Of a stretch of DNA of 64,000 nucleotides, positions 56,130-64,000 are shown one piece after another (the stretch's first letter is position 1; each line of letters opens with the position of its first letter). The position numbers and the translations under genes were made by a program. This DNA comes from Leifsonia sp. 1010. GTDB lineage: Bacteria; Actinomycetota; Actinomycetes; Actinomycetales; Microbacteriaceae. The notes beneath the pieces were generated by a model. The model was not told the DNA's origin and searched no databases. It saw only the letters and a program-made list of their open reading frames with translations. The stretch spans positions 2,147,578-2,211,577 of the forward strand of contig NZ_JAVDSL010000001.1 in assembly GCF_031455295.1 (NCBI RefSeq), given 5' to 3'.

Positions 56130-56151
56130 GTGAACGCTACCCGGCGTTCAC
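56130..56151. promoter_or_regulatory. Inverted repeat overlapping the DUF1206 promoter
   Basis: GTGAACGC (56130-56137) and GCGTTCAC (56144-56151) are perfect 8-bp arms 6 nt apart. They enclose part of the minus-strand -10 TAGCGT, which suggests a repressor site controlling DUF1206; the binder is unknown. Confidence 0.55.
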
Positions 56152-56187
56152 GCGTTCGGGAATCTCGGGTACCGTAGAGGACTGAGT

Positions 56188-56209
56188 CCGCCGCGCCGTC
56201 ACGCGGCGG
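56188..56209 (+). promoter_or_regulatory. Hairpin in the nusA leader
   Basis: CCGCCGCG (56188-56195) and CGCGGCGG (56202-56209) form an 8-bp stem with a 6-nt loop, 25 nt upstream of the nusA start and just after the candidate -10 TACCGT (56170-56175). Could act in NusA autoregulation or mRNA processing. Confidence 0.5.
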
Positions 56210-56234
56210 CGAGATCTGAATAGAGGAGGCCGGC

Positions 56235-57242
56235 ATGGACATCGACCTCAGCGTCTTGCGTCTCATGGAGCGCGAGAAGGAGATCCCCTTCGATGAACTG
56301 GTGCAGATCATCGAACAGGCCATCCTGACCGCTTACCTGAAGCACACGAACCAGGCCGATCACCGTCACGGTCACAGCGACCAGCCGCCGGCCGCACGGG
56401 TGCACCTCGACCGCAAGACGGGGCATGTCACGGTTTACGTGCCCGAGCGCGACGAAGAAGGCAACGTCATCGGCGAGGCCGAGGACAGCCCGAGCGACTT
56501 CGGCCGCATCGCGGCCTTCGCGGCCAAGCAGGTGATCAACCAGCGGCTGCGCGACATCGCGGACGACGCCGTGCTCGGCGAGTTCCGCGGACGCGAGGGC
56601 GACATCGTCGCCGGCGTCATCCAGCAGGGACCGAACCCCCGCATGATCCACGTCGACCTGGGAACGGTGGAGGCCATCCTCCCGCCGGAGGAGCAGGTGC
56701 CGGGCGAGGAGTACACGCACGGTTCGCGCATCCGCGTCTACGTCACGAGCGTCACCAAGGGGCCGAAGGGTCCGTCGATCACCGTGTCGCGCACGCACCC
56801 GGCGCTCGTCCGGAAGCTGTTCGCGCTGGAGGTCCCGGAGATCGCCAGCGGCGTCGTCGAGATCGTGTCGCTCGCCCGCGAGGCCGGGCACCGCACGAAG
56901 ATGGCGGTCCGGGCGACCGAGCCGGGAGTGAACGCCAAGGGCGCGTGCATCGGCGAGCTGGGTCAGCGCGTCCGCGCGGTGACCGCCGAGCTCAACAACG
57001 AGAAGATAGACATCGTCGACTACTCGCCGGACCTCGCGACGTTCGTGTCGAGCGCGCTGTCGCCCGCGAAGGTGACCAGTGCGTTCGTCATCGACGAGTC
57101 GCTCAAGGCCGTCCGCGCGCTCGTGCCCGACTACCAGCTGTCGCTCGCGATCGGCAAGGAGGGTCAGAACGCTCGCCTGGCGGCGAAGCTGACGGGCGCG
57201 AAGATCGACATCCAGCCCGATTCGATCCTCGACCGCGATTGA
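56235..57242 (+). CDS. nusA: Transcription termination/antitermination factor NusA
   Basis: 335 aa, the short actinobacterial form lacking the C-terminal acidic repeats of E. coli NusA. N-terminal RNA-polymerase-binding domain with a His-rich stretch (DHRHGHSDQ), S1 domain (GDIVAGVIQQGPNPRMIHVD), then two KH domains (REAGHRTKMAVRATEPGVN, LSLAIGKEGQNARLAAKLTG). AGAGGAGG precedes the ATG. Modulates pausing, Rho and rRNA antitermination. Usually rimP lies directly upstream; here the neighbour is a divergent DUF1206 gene instead. Confidence 0.96.
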   Translation: MDIDLSVLRLMEREKEIPFDELVQIIEQAILTAYLKHTNQADHRHGHSDQPPAARVHLDRKTGHVTVYVPERDEEGNVIGEAEDSPSDFGRIAAFAAKQVINQRLRDIADDAVLGEFRGREGDIVAGVIQQGPNPRMIHVDLGTVEAILPPEEQVPGEEYTHGSRIRVYVTSVTKGPKGPSITVSRTHPALVRKLFALEVPEIASGVVEIVSLAREAGHRTKMAVRATEPGVNAKGACIGELGQRVRAVTAELNNEKIDIVDYSPDLATFVSSALSPAKVTSAFVIDESLKAVRALVPDYQLSLAIGKEGQNARLAAKLTGAKIDIQPDSILDRD

Positions 57243-57332
57243 GTTCTGCCAGTTGGAATGCGGTTGCATTCCACAGCGTTATTGACGACGCGGGTTCCTG
57301 TCCGTTCGGCGCGCGCCGTCGGGAGGAGTAGG

Positions 57333-57584
57333 ATGGAACCCGTCAGAACGTGCGTCGGATGCCGTTCTCGCGCTCCCCGGTCCTCTCTTCTGAGGATCGT
57401 CGCCCAGGATTCGGAACTCGTGGTGGACCCGTCCGCCACCCGGCCGGGGCGAGGTGCGTGGCTGCATCCGGTCGAGGAGTGTCTCGAACTCGCACTGAAG
57501 CGCCGGGCCTTCGGGCGGGCGCTTCGGGTGGAGGGGACGCTCGACACCGCGACCATCCGGTCGCAATTCATTAGAACAGGCTGA
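57333..57584 (+). CDS. ylxR: YlxR family RNA-binding protein
   Basis: 83 aa from ATG 57333, GGAGGAGTAGG upstream; the frame from 57258 lacks support. Family hallmark RTCVGCRSRAPRSSLLRIV and GRGAWLHPVEECLELALKRRAF. Small basic protein; YlxR (RnpM in Bacillus) has been linked to RNase P and to transcription control. Conserved nusA-ylxR-infB order. Confidence 0.92.
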   Translation: MEPVRTCVGCRSRAPRSSLLRIVAQDSELVVDPSATRPGRGAWLHPVEECLELALKRRAFGRALRVEGTLDTATIRSQFIRTG

Positions 57585-57687
57585 AGAAGTTGACTTCACA
57601 TGAGTGACAACCGATGAGTGTCTCGAAATGAGATCCGTCCGCTATTAACGCCTGCCCCTGTCTGGGGTGGGCCCAGACAGGAGAATT

Positions 57688-60462
57688 GTGGCTGCAAAAC
57701 CACGCGTACATGAGGTCGCGAGCGAGCTCGGCGTCGACAGCAAGGTCGCGCTCGCGAAGCTCAAGGAGATGGGCGAGTTCGTCAAGGGACCGTCCTCGAG
57801 CATCGAGCCCCCGGTAGCACGCAAGCTGCGTGCCGCGCTGGAGGCCGAGGGTGCGAAGCCGTCCGCCGAGAAGGCGACCGCTACCGCCCCGAAGGCGCCG
57901 TCGCAGGCGCCGCGTCCGGCCGCGCCGCGTCCGCCGCAGGCGCCCGCCGCCGCGACCGAGACGGATGCCGGGCCCAAGCCTCAGGCGCCGATGTCGGTCG
58001 CCGAGCGTCAGGCCGCGGCTGAGAAGGCCGCCGCAGAGAAGGCTGCTGAGAAGGCGGCGGAGAAGGCCGCTTCGAGCGCGCCCGCCGCGGGCGCCCCGGC
58101 GACCCCGGACGCCGTCAAGCCGAGCTCCGCGCCCCGCCCCGGCGGCGGTGGCATCCCGCGCCCGAGCGCCCCGCGCCCCGGCAACAACCCGTACTCGTCG
58201 AACCAGGGCATGGGCCAGCGCACGCCGCGTCCGGGCAACAACCCGTTCTCGTCGTCGCAGGGCATGGGACAGCGTCCCTCGCCCGGCAACATCCCGCGTC
58301 CGACCCCGCCGCGTCCCGGCGCCCCGCGCATCGGCGCACCCGGTCAGGGTGGCGGCAACCGTCCCGGCCCGCGTCAGGGCGGCGGCGGTCGTCCCGGCTT
58401 CCAGCAGCGCCCCGGCACCGGTGGCGGTGCAGGAGCAGGCGCAGGCGGCGGCTTCCAGCGTCCCGGCGGCGGCTTCGGCGGCCCGCGCCCCGGTGGTGGC
58501 GGCGGTCGTGGTCGTGGACCGGGCGGCGGCACGGCCGGTGCGTTCGGCCGCGGTGGCGGCAAGAGCAAGGCCCGCAAGTCGAAGCGCGCGAAGCGTCAGG
58601 AATTCGAGATGCGGGAGGCCCCGTCGCTGGGCGGCGTGACCGTTCCCCGCGGCAACGGCGACACCGTCATCCGACTGCGTCGCGGCTCGTCCATCTCGGA
58701 CTTCGCCGACAAGATCGACGCGAACCCCGCGTCGCTGGTCACCGTCCTCTTCCACCTGGGCGAGATGGCGACCGCGACCGAGTCGCTCGACGAGGCCACC
58801 TTCGAGGTGCTCGGCGAGGAGCTCGGCTACAAGATCCAGGTCGTCTCGCCCGAGGACGAGGACAAGGAGCTCCTGGAGGGCTTCGACATCGACCTCGACG
58901 GCGAGCTCGCCGGCGAGTCCGACGAGGACCTCGAGATCCGGCCACCGGTCGTCACCGTCATGGGTCACGTCGACCACGGTAAGACGCGCCTGCTCGACGC
59001 CATCCGCAACGCGAACGTCGTCGCGGGCGAGGCCGGCGGCATCACCCAGCACATCGGTGCGTACCAGGTGTGGACGGAGCACGAGGGCATCGAGCGTGCC
59101 ATCACCTTCATCGACACCCCGGGTCACGAGGCGTTCACCGCCATGCGTGCCCGTGGTGCGCAGGTCACCGACATCGCGATCCTCGTGGTCGCGGCGGACG
59201 ACGGCATCATGCCGCAGACCATCGAGGCGCTGAACCACGCCCAGGCGGCGAACGTGCCGATCGTGGTCGCGGTGAACAAGATCGACAAGCCGGAGGCCAA
59301 CCCGGCCAAGGTGCGCCAGCAGCTCACCGAGTTCGGCCTGGTGGCGGAGGAGTACGGCGGCGACGTCATGTTCGTGGATGTGTCCGCGCGCAACGACATC
59401 GGCATCCAGGACCTGCTCGACGCCGTCCTGCTGACCGCCGACGCCGGTCTGGACCTCCGCGCCAACCCGAACAAGGACGCCCGCGGTGTCGCCATCGAGG
59501 CGAAGCTCGACAAGGGCCGCGGCGCCGTGGCGACCGTGCTCATCCAGTCCGGAACGCTCCGGGTGGGCGACGCGATCGTGGCGGGCACCGCCTACGGCCG
59601 CGTGCGTGCCATGGCCGATGAGAACGGCGAGGCCGTCTTCGAGGCAGCCCCGTCGCGTCCGGTCCAGGTGCAGGGTCTCTCCAGCGTCCCGCGCGCCGGT
59701 GACGTGTTCCTCGTCACCGAGGAGGACCGCACCGCCCGCCAGATCGCCGAGAAGCGTGAGGCCGCGGAGCGCAACGCGCAGCTGGCGAAGGCCCGCAAGC
59801 GCATCTCGCTCGAGGACTTCACCCGGGCCCTGGAGGAGGGCAAGGTCGAGGCGCTCAACCTCATCATCAAGGGCGACGTGTCCGGTGCCGTGGAGGCGCT
59901 GGAGGAGTCGCTCATGAAGATCGAGGTCGACGACTCGGTCAGCCTGCGCATCCTGCACCGCGGCGTCGGCGCGATCACCGAGTCGGACATCGACCTGGCG
60001 ACCATCGACAACGCGATCGTGATCGGCTTCAACGTCCGCCCGGACGTGAAGGCGCGCGAGCGTGCGGCCCGCGAGGGTGTGGATGTGCGCTTCTACTCGG
60101 TCATCTACAACGCGATCGAGGACATCGAGAACTCGCTGAAGGGCATGCTCAAGCCCGAGTTCGAAGAGGTCCAGTCCGGTGTCGCCGAGATCCGCGAGGT
60201 GTTCCGCTCCTCGAAGTTCGGCAACATCGCCGGTGTCATCGTCCGCTCCGGGACGATCACGCGAAACGCCAAGGCGCGGGTCATCCGCGACGGCGTCGTG
60301 GTGGGGGACAACCTTGCCATCGAGTCGCTGCGCCGGTTCAAGGACGACGTCACCGAGGTCCGTACGGACTTCGAGGCCGGTATCGGTCTCGGGAAGTACA
60401 ACGACATCCAGATCGGCGACGAGATCGAGACGACCGAGCTTCGCGAGAAGCCTCGAGTCTGA
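57688..60462 (+). CDS. infB: Translation initiation factor IF-2
   Basis: 924 aa from GTG 57688 with AGGAGA close upstream. N-terminal IF2_N module ([20 protein letters not shown]) is followed by Ala/Pro and then Gly/Pro/Arg-rich low-complexity DNA (residues ~55-295) with an 18-residue tandem repeat. The G domain starts at ~residue 420: [26 protein letters not shown]. The C-terminal fMet-tRNA-binding domain is [19 protein letters not shown] and after. Brings initiator tRNA to the ribosome. Confidence 0.97.
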   Translation: MAAKPRVHEVASELGVDSKVALAKLKEMGEFVKGPSSSIEPPVARKLRAALEAEGAKPSAEKATATAPKAPSQAPRPAAPRPPQAPAAATETDAGPKPQAPMSVAERQAAAEKAAAEKAAEKAAEKAASSAPAAGAPATPDAVKPSSAPRPGGGGIPRPSAPRPGNNPYSSNQGMGQRTPRPGNNPFSSSQGMGQRPSPGNIPRPTPPRPGAPRIGAPGQGGGNRPGPRQGGGGRPGFQQRPGTGGGAGAGAGGGFQRPGGGFGGPRPGGGGGRGRGPGGGTAGAFGRGGGKSKARKSKRAKRQEFEMREAPSLGGVTVPRGNGDTVIRLRRGSSISDFADKIDANPASLVTVLFHLGEMATATESLDEATFEVLGEELGYKIQVVSPEDEDKELLEGFDIDLDGELAGESDEDLEIRPPVVTVMGHVDHGKTRLLDAIRNANVVAGEAGGITQHIGAYQVWTEHEGIERAITFIDTPGHEAFTAMRARGAQVTDIAILVVAADDGIMPQTIEALNHAQAANVPIVVAVNKIDKPEANPAKVRQQLTEFGLVAEEYGGDVMFVDVSARNDIGIQDLLDAVLLTADAGLDLRANPNKDARGVAIEAKLDKGRGAVATVLIQSGTLRVGDAIVAGTAYGRVRAMADENGEAVFEAAPSRPVQVQGLSSVPRAGDVFLVTEEDRTARQIAEKREAAERNAQLAKARKRISLEDFTRALEEGKVEALNLIIKGDVSGAVEALEESLMKIEVDDSVSLRILHRGVGAITESDIDLATIDNAIVIGFNVRPDVKARERAAREGVDVRFYSVIYNAIEDIENSLKGMLKPEFEEVQSGVAEIREVFRSSKFGNIAGVIVRSGTITRNAKARVIRDGVVVGDNLAIESLRRFKDDVTEVRTDFEAGIGLGKYNDIQIGDEIETTELREKPRV
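58174..58281 (+). repeat. 54-nt tandem duplication in the infB linker
   Basis: Two adjacent 54-nt units (58174-58227 and 58228-58281) encode [18 protein letters not shown] and [18 protein letters not shown]. In-frame duplication in the disordered IF-2 linker. Confidence 0.85.
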
Positions 60463-60468
60463 TTCGAG

Positions 60469-60499
60469 AGATGGCCGGTGGCTTCGCCACCGGCCATCT
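60469..60499 (+). terminator. Hairpin between infB and rbfA
   Basis: A 13-bp stem (60469-60481 with 60487-60499) closed by a CTTCG loop, followed by TTGTCT. Begins 6 nt after the infB stop. It could be a partial terminator or a 3'-end stabiliser that lowers rbfA expression relative to infB. Confidence 0.7.
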
Positions 60500-60519
60500 T
60501 GTCTGAAAGGAGCACAACC

Positions 60520-61023
60520 ATGGCTGATCCGGCACGCGCGAGGAAGCTCGCGGACAGGATCAAGGAGATCATCGCGAAGCGGCTCGATCGCGGTCTCCGC
60601 GACCCGCGCCTCGGCTTCGTCACGATCACGGACGTCCAGGTGACCGGCGACCTGCAGCACGCCACAGTGTTCTACACGGTGTACGGCACCGAGCAGGAGC
60701 GCGACGACAGCGCCGCCGCTCTCAAGGCCGCCACCGGGATGCTGCGCAGCGAGGTCGGCAAGAACATCACCGCCCGGCTCACGCCGACGCTGGAGTTCCA
60801 GCTCGACGCGATCCCCGAGAACGCCGCGCAGATCGAGAACCTGCTCCGCGAGGCGCGCCAGCGGGATGAGGAGGTCGCGGGGCTCGCAGCAGGCGCGAGC
60901 TACGCCGGCGACGAGGACCCGTACGTCAAGCCACGCGAGTTCGAGGACGACGACGAGGACTTCGACGACGACGAGGACTTCGACGAGACCGAGGGCGCCG
61001 ACGAGGCGGACGACAAGCACTGA
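60520..61023 (+). CDS. rbfA: Ribosome-binding factor A
   Basis: 167 aa from ATG 60520 with GAAAGGAG upstream. KH-like fold: RARKLADRIKEIIAKRLDRG, DPRLGFVTITDVQVTGDLQH, and LTPTLEFQLDAIPENAAQIE. An acidic C-terminal tail (from ~145, Glu/Asp-rich) extends beyond the E. coli length (~133). Helps mature the 30S subunit during 16S 5' processing. In many genomes truB follows; here a YCII gene follows. Confidence 0.95.
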   Translation: MADPARARKLADRIKEIIAKRLDRGLRDPRLGFVTITDVQVTGDLQHATVFYTVYGTEQERDDSAAALKAATGMLRSEVGKNITARLTPTLEFQLDAIPENAAQIENLLREARQRDEEVAGLAAGASYAGDEDPYVKPREFEDDDEDFDDDEDFDETEGADEADDKH

Positions 61024-61055
61024 CGACCGCACCGGGTCGGCTCTAGGCTGACGGC

Positions 61056-61346
61056 ATGTTCGCCGTCACGTTCTACGATGCCGACCCGGACGCGTCTCCG
61101 GAGCACTTTCAGCGTCTCGTCGAGACGTACCCCCGCCATCGCGCCTACCTCGATCAGTTCGCGACCGAAGGCGAGGTGCTGATGATCGGCACCTTTGGCG
61201 ACCCGGCCACGCAGGGCTCCATGGCGATCTTCCGCAGCCGGGAGGCGGCGGAGCGCTTCCTGGAGGGCGACCCGTTCGTCACCGAGGGCCTGGTGCACAG
61301 GGTGCGCATCCAGGACTGGGACCCGCTCGTCTTCTCCGGGAGCTGA
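61056..61346 (+). CDS. YCII-related domain protein
   Basis: 96 aa covering one YCII domain: a ferredoxin-like fold with FQRLVETYPRHRAYLDQFAT, the conserved His in HRAYL, and ERFLEGDPFVTEGLVHRVRI. Homologues act as small enzymes or dimer modules of unknown substrate. TAGGCT (61044-61049) ends 6 nt before the ATG with no ribosome site: leaderless. Convergent with mutY (12-nt gap). Confidence 0.88.
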   Translation: MFAVTFYDADPDASPEHFQRLVETYPRHRAYLDQFATEGEVLMIGTFGDPATQGSMAIFRSREAAERFLEGDPFVTEGLVHRVRIQDWDPLVFSGS

Positions 61347-61358
61347 CCCCCGACAGGC

Positions 61359-62222
61359 TTACGGCAGGGTGTACCCGCCCTCGGCCGCGACGGCGAGTCC
61401 ATCGGCGAGCAGCCCGGCCAGCGCGCGGTCGCGCTGGGCGGTATCGGGCCAGACGGTCTCGAGCTCGGCCGCGGTCACCGGGATATGCGACGCCCGGAGC
61501 TCGGCGAGGATGCGTCCGCGCACCTGCCGGTCGCTGCCCTCGTAGCGCTTCTGCACGGCCTTCTTCGGGCCGTCGTACGCGGGGTAGCCGGCCTGGCGCC
61601 ACGCACAGCGCGACGCGACCGGGCACTCGTCGCAGCGCGGCGATCGGGTGACGCAGACGATCGCGCCGAGCTCCATCATCCCGGCGTTGAACGCCGCGGC
61701 GGCCGACCGATCCTCCGGGAGCAGCGCCTCCATCGCGGCGAGGTCGCGCTTGCCGGGGGGGCCGGGTTCCGCCTGCCCGTCGATCGCTCGGGCGATGACG
61801 CGGCGGATGTTCGTGTCGACCACCGGGTGCCGGTTGCCGTAGGCGAAGACGGCGACGGCGCGTGCGGTGTAGTCGCCGATGCCGGGGAGCGCGAGCAGCG
61901 CATCCACGTCCTCCGGCACCACTCCGTCGTGCTGCTCGGTGATCGCGACGGCGGCCGCGTGCAGCCAGAGGGCGCGGCGCGGATAGCCGAGCGACTGCCA
62001 GGCGCGCACCGCCTCGCCGGGCGGCACAGCGGCGAGGGCTGCCGGGGTCGGCCAGCGGGTCAGCCACTCCTCGAGGCGCGGGATGACGCGGGAGACCGGC
62101 GTCTGCTGCAGCATGAACTCGCTGACGAGCGTGCCCCAGGCGGTGAAGCCGTCGCGTCGCCATGGGAGGTCGCGCCGGTTGGCGTGGTACCAATCCACCA
62201 CCGTCCCGGCGAAGTCGTGCAT
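61359..62222 (-). CDS. mutY: A/G-specific adenine DNA glycosylase
   Basis: 287 aa. Helix-hairpin-helix LPGIGDYTARAVAVFAYGNR with the catalytic Asp downstream (VVDTNIRRV), and the [4Fe-4S] cluster CX6CX2CX5C in CVTRSPRCDECPVASRC. The C-terminal NUDIX-like 8-oxoG-recognition domain of E. coli MutY (350 aa) is missing, as in many actinobacterial forms. Removes adenine opposite 8-oxoguanine. TAGCCT (62234-62229) ends 6 nt before the ATG: leaderless, and back to back with the next gene's promoter. Confidence 0.95.
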   Translation of the reverse strand: MHDFAGTVVDWYHANRRDLPWRRDGFTAWGTLVSEFMLQQTPVSRVIPRLEEWLTRWPTPAALAAVPPGEAVRAWQSLGYPRRALWLHAAAVAITEQHDGVVPEDVDALLALPGIGDYTARAVAVFAYGNRHPVVDTNIRRVIARAIDGQAEPGPPGKRDLAAMEALLPEDRSAAAAFNAGMMELGAIVCVTRSPRCDECPVASRCAWRQAGYPAYDGPKKAVQKRYEGSDRQVRGRILAELRASHIPVTAAELETVWPDTAQRDRALAGLLADGLAVAAEGGYTLP

Positions 62223-62228
62223 GCATCG

Positions 62229-62255
62229 AGGCTAACCGGTGCGACAGCCTATGCT
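62229..62255. promoter_or_regulatory. Back-to-back leaderless promoters of mutY and its divergent neighbour
   Basis: Minus-strand TAGCCT (62234-62229) and plus-strand TATGCT (62250-62255) each end 6 nt from their start codons (62222 and 62262). Only 39 bp lie between the two start codons, so the -35 region of each promoter would extend across the other gene's -10 and into its coding sequence. Confidence 0.6.
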
Positions 62256-62261
62256 CGTCGC

Positions 62262-62846
62262 ATGATGCTTCCACCGACGCCGCGGGTGCTGTTCCTGCGC
62301 TCGCTGGTCGGTGACATCCGTGCCGTCTCGCCGGTCGGGCGGGTGATCGTCGTGGTCGACGGGGGAACCGTGGGCGGCCCGTTCGCCGACGACCTCGCGG
62401 CGGTCTTCCGGGAGTCCGGTGCCGACACGTTCCGGGCGCGGCTGGCGGACTTCCACAACTCGCGGGCGTACCGCACGCGCCTCGGTCCCGAGACGGAGGA
62501 GAGCTACTACCGCGACTCCTACGACTACGTGACGCTGCGGCGCGTGCTGCTCGATCCGTTCCGCCTCGGCGGCAGTGCCGGGTTCCAGACCGCGGCCTTC
62601 GACGAGGAGCGGGATCAGCCGGTGGAGGCCCGCTGGCTGACCGCCGGGCAGGATGCGGTCCTCGTCGTCGACGGGGAGTTCGCCCTGCGTCCGACGTTGC
62701 GTGACGCCTGGAACGCCTCCATCCTGCTGGTGAACGCGCTGCAGGAGACGGTGTACCTCGATGATGCCCGTCCGCTGGCGCATGCCGATCACCTGGTGGA
62801 CGACTCCGAGCCCGAGCTGCCGCTGCGGGTCGACCGCGCGCTCTGA
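62262..62846 (+). CDS. Uridine-kinase-like protein with a lost P-loop
   Basis: 194 aa. Overall pattern of actinobacterial uridine-kinase-like proteins: RVIVVVDGG start, DFHNSRAYR, EESYYRDSYDYVTLRRVLLD, FDEERDQPVEARW, AVLVVDGEFALRPTLRDAW. The P-loop position (residues 33-42, DGGTVGGPFA) lacks the Lys and Ser/Thr of GxxGxGK(S/T), so ATP-dependent phosphoryl transfer by the normal mechanism is unlikely. The remaining fold is well kept and there is no frameshift, which suggests a repurposed, not decaying, protein. Leaderless start. Confidence 0.75.
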   Translation: MMLPPTPRVLFLRSLVGDIRAVSPVGRVIVVVDGGTVGGPFADDLAAVFRESGADTFRARLADFHNSRAYRTRLGPETEESYYRDSYDYVTLRRVLLDPFRLGGSAGFQTAAFDEERDQPVEARWLTAGQDAVLVVDGEFALRPTLRDAWNASILLVNALQETVYLDDARPLAHADHLVDDSEPELPLRVDRAL

Positions 62847-62854
62847 GGCGGTGT

Positions 62855-63859
62855 TCAGGCCAGCAGGGGACCCATCCGCCCGGCGACCTGATCGGGCGTG
62901 AGGAAGACGCCCGTCCGCTCCACCTCGTGCACGAGGGCGGTGATCGCCGCGTTGACCGGCGCCTCGACTCCCGCGGTGCGGGCCTCGTCGACGACGGCGC
63001 CGTTCAGGTAGTCGATCTCGGTGAGCTGACCGCGGCGGATGCTCTGCAGCGTCGAGCCCGGGTTCGGGGTCGATCCCATCCTCCGCTTCATGAGCAGGGG
63101 GACGGCCTGGGCGGCCCAGCGCGGAGCCCGCGCGACCACGCGGAGGATGCGATCGTCGAGTCCCTGGATGCTCCCATAGCGCACCCCGCGCGCGTAGCCG
63201 ACGCGGGTGGCCTCCTGAAGGCTCGCGGTCACGATGGGCCGCAGCCGCCGGTCGCCGAGCACCTGCTGGGCACTCAGACCGGTGACGGCCGGGAGGGCGT
63301 TGATCTGGTTGACCATGAGCTTCGTCCACTGGGCGCCGGTGAAGTTGTCGATCGCGAAGGCGGGCATCGCCGCGTCGAGGATGCGGGCGGCCTCGACGGC
63401 GGCGGTGGGCGGCGGGCCGTCTCCCTCGCCGAGGTACGTGTTCGCGGTCGTCGTGACCGAGACGCGGCCGGGGGAGAGGTAGCTCGCGGCGTACAGCGCG
63501 AGGGCGCCGACGCAGTCGGATCCGGGCAGCAGCTGCTCCGCCTCGCGGAGGCCGGCGAGGCCGTTCTGCACGATCACGACGGTGATGCCGTCGAGGGCGG
63601 CCGCGTTGGCGCGGATCGCGGCGGGCGCATCCTGGGCCTTGGTGGTGACGAAGGCCAGCTCCGGGCGGGTCTGGAGGGCCTCCGCGGCGGCGACCCGCGC
63701 GGTGTGAACTCCCCAGCCTCCGTCGAGCCGGAGGCCGCCGTCGCGGATGGCGGGGAGCTGCTCGCCGCGGGCCGTCACCTCGACCAGGTGGCCGACGCGG
63801 TCGAGGAGTGCCGCGATCGTTCCGCCGATGGCTCCCGCTCCGATCACGCCGATACGCAC
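62855..63859 (-). CDS. Ketopantoate reductase (PanE/ApbA) family protein
   Basis: 334 aa from GTG 63859; TAGGCT (63872-63867) ends 7 nt before it. NAD(P)-binding VRIGVIGAGAIGGTIAALLD at the N-terminus, TTKAQDAPAAI (Lys of the active site region), QNGLAGLREAEQLL and the C-terminal ApbA domain with MVNQINALPAVTGLS (catalytic Lys in WTKLMVN). May reduce 2-dehydropantoate for CoA synthesis, but family members also act on other 2-keto acids; no pantothenate gene is nearby. Confidence 0.85.
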   Translation of the reverse strand: MRIGVIGAGAIGGTIAALLDRVGHLVEVTARGEQLPAIRDGGLRLDGGWGVHTARVAAAEALQTRPELAFVTTKAQDAPAAIRANAAALDGITVVIVQNGLAGLREAEQLLPGSDCVGALALYAASYLSPGRVSVTTTANTYLGEGDGPPPTAAVEAARILDAAMPAFAIDNFTGAQWTKLMVNQINALPAVTGLSAQQVLGDRRLRPIVTASLQEATRVGYARGVRYGSIQGLDDRILRVVARAPRWAAQAVPLLMKRRMGSTPNPGSTLQSIRRGQLTEIDYLNGAVVDEARTAGVEAPVNAAITALVHEVERTGVFLTPDQVAGRMGPLLA

Positions 63860-63908
63860 GCGCTCCAGCCTAACGGCGGCGACCCCCGACGATTCGTGGC
63901 GCATGTGT

Positions 63909-64000
63909 GGGATATCCCAGCGGGAAAACGAAATATAGAAGAATGTGTGGTGGGATGGCTGCGTTGGGCGCGGGTGGGGGGTCGGGGGGGCGGGGGGGTG
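63909..64000. other. Right window edge: A/T island, possible start and G-run
   Basis: GGGATATCCC (63909-63918) is followed by an A/T-rich stretch with TATAGA (63934-63939) and an ATG at 63943 that opens MCGGMAALGAGG in a frame running to the edge. The last ~30 bases are almost only G. It might be the start of a plus-strand gene, but Gly-only coding and homopolymers make it unreliable. Confidence 0.3.

Noticed and set aside
63943..64000. Plus-strand gene beginning MCGG (SRAP- or amidotransferase-like Cys2 start)
   Set aside because: Only 19 codons are visible, nearly all Gly and Ala from a G-run; the family start MCGR/MCGI is not matched beyond three residues.

Overview
The window is one very GC-rich, densely packed actinobacterial chromosome segment. 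Gene order (argS-lysA-hom-thrC-thrB-rho-prfA ... tsaC-wecA/rfe-atpI-atpBEFHAGDC), the heavy C/G third-position bias, GTG starts and many 4-bp ATGA/GTGA overlaps point to the family Microbacteriaceae, probably Leifsonia or a close relative; this is inferred from gene order and protein style, without any database comparison. There is no rRNA, phage, insertion sequence or CRISPR array. One tRNA gene (tRNA-Arg, anticodon CCG) is present.

Layout. 1-6.2 kb (minus strand): sugar operon with a ROK regulator, ABC importer (lipoprotein plus two permeases), a GH4 6-phospho-glycosidase and a BadF/BadG-type sugar kinase cut by the window edge. 6.3-11.9 kb: Lipoprotein_15-type lipoprotein, NAD-dependent epimerase-like protein, MscS channel, AbiEi/DUF559 protein and the msrB-msrA repair pair. 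11.9-14.7 kb: ABC-2 exporter and RlmC. 14.8-19.0 kb: fructose PTS operon fruR-fruK-fruA-ptsH behind a large palindromic operator. 19-22.5 kb: tRNA-Arg, lipoprotein, argS, DUF2993 protein. 22.6-31.2 kb: lysA-hom-thrC-thrB (lysine/threonine pathway), rho with a long R/N/Q-rich insert, prfA. 31.2-36.8 kb: a segment with prmC in inverted orientation, cysK-cysE and a TetR-regulated drug-type ABC exporter. It is bracketed by two copies of a long palindromic repeat. 36.8-47 kb: HAD phosphatase, then tsaC, a WecA-like transferase, atpI and the complete ATP synthase operon. 47-56 kb: P-loop kinase, YaaA, tag/ogt alkylation repair pair, aldo/keto reductase, and a TetR-controlled heterodimeric ABC exporter with one degenerate ATPase site. 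56.2-61 kb: nusA-ylxR-infB-rbfA. 61-64 kb: YCII protein, mutY, a uridine-kinase-like protein that has lost its P-loop, and a ketopantoate reductase-like protein.

The two most noteworthy signals are not protein-coding. First, two near-identical palindromes flank the 5.5-kb segment in which prmC is inverted relative to prfA. They could have mediated an inversion that leaves every convergent gene junction intact. Second, many genes have a -10-like hexamer (mostly TANNNT) ending only 6-10 nt before the start codon, which implies widespread leaderless transcription. I found no clearly new defence, toxin or biosynthetic system. The window is mostly core housekeeping DNA with small accessory inserts.
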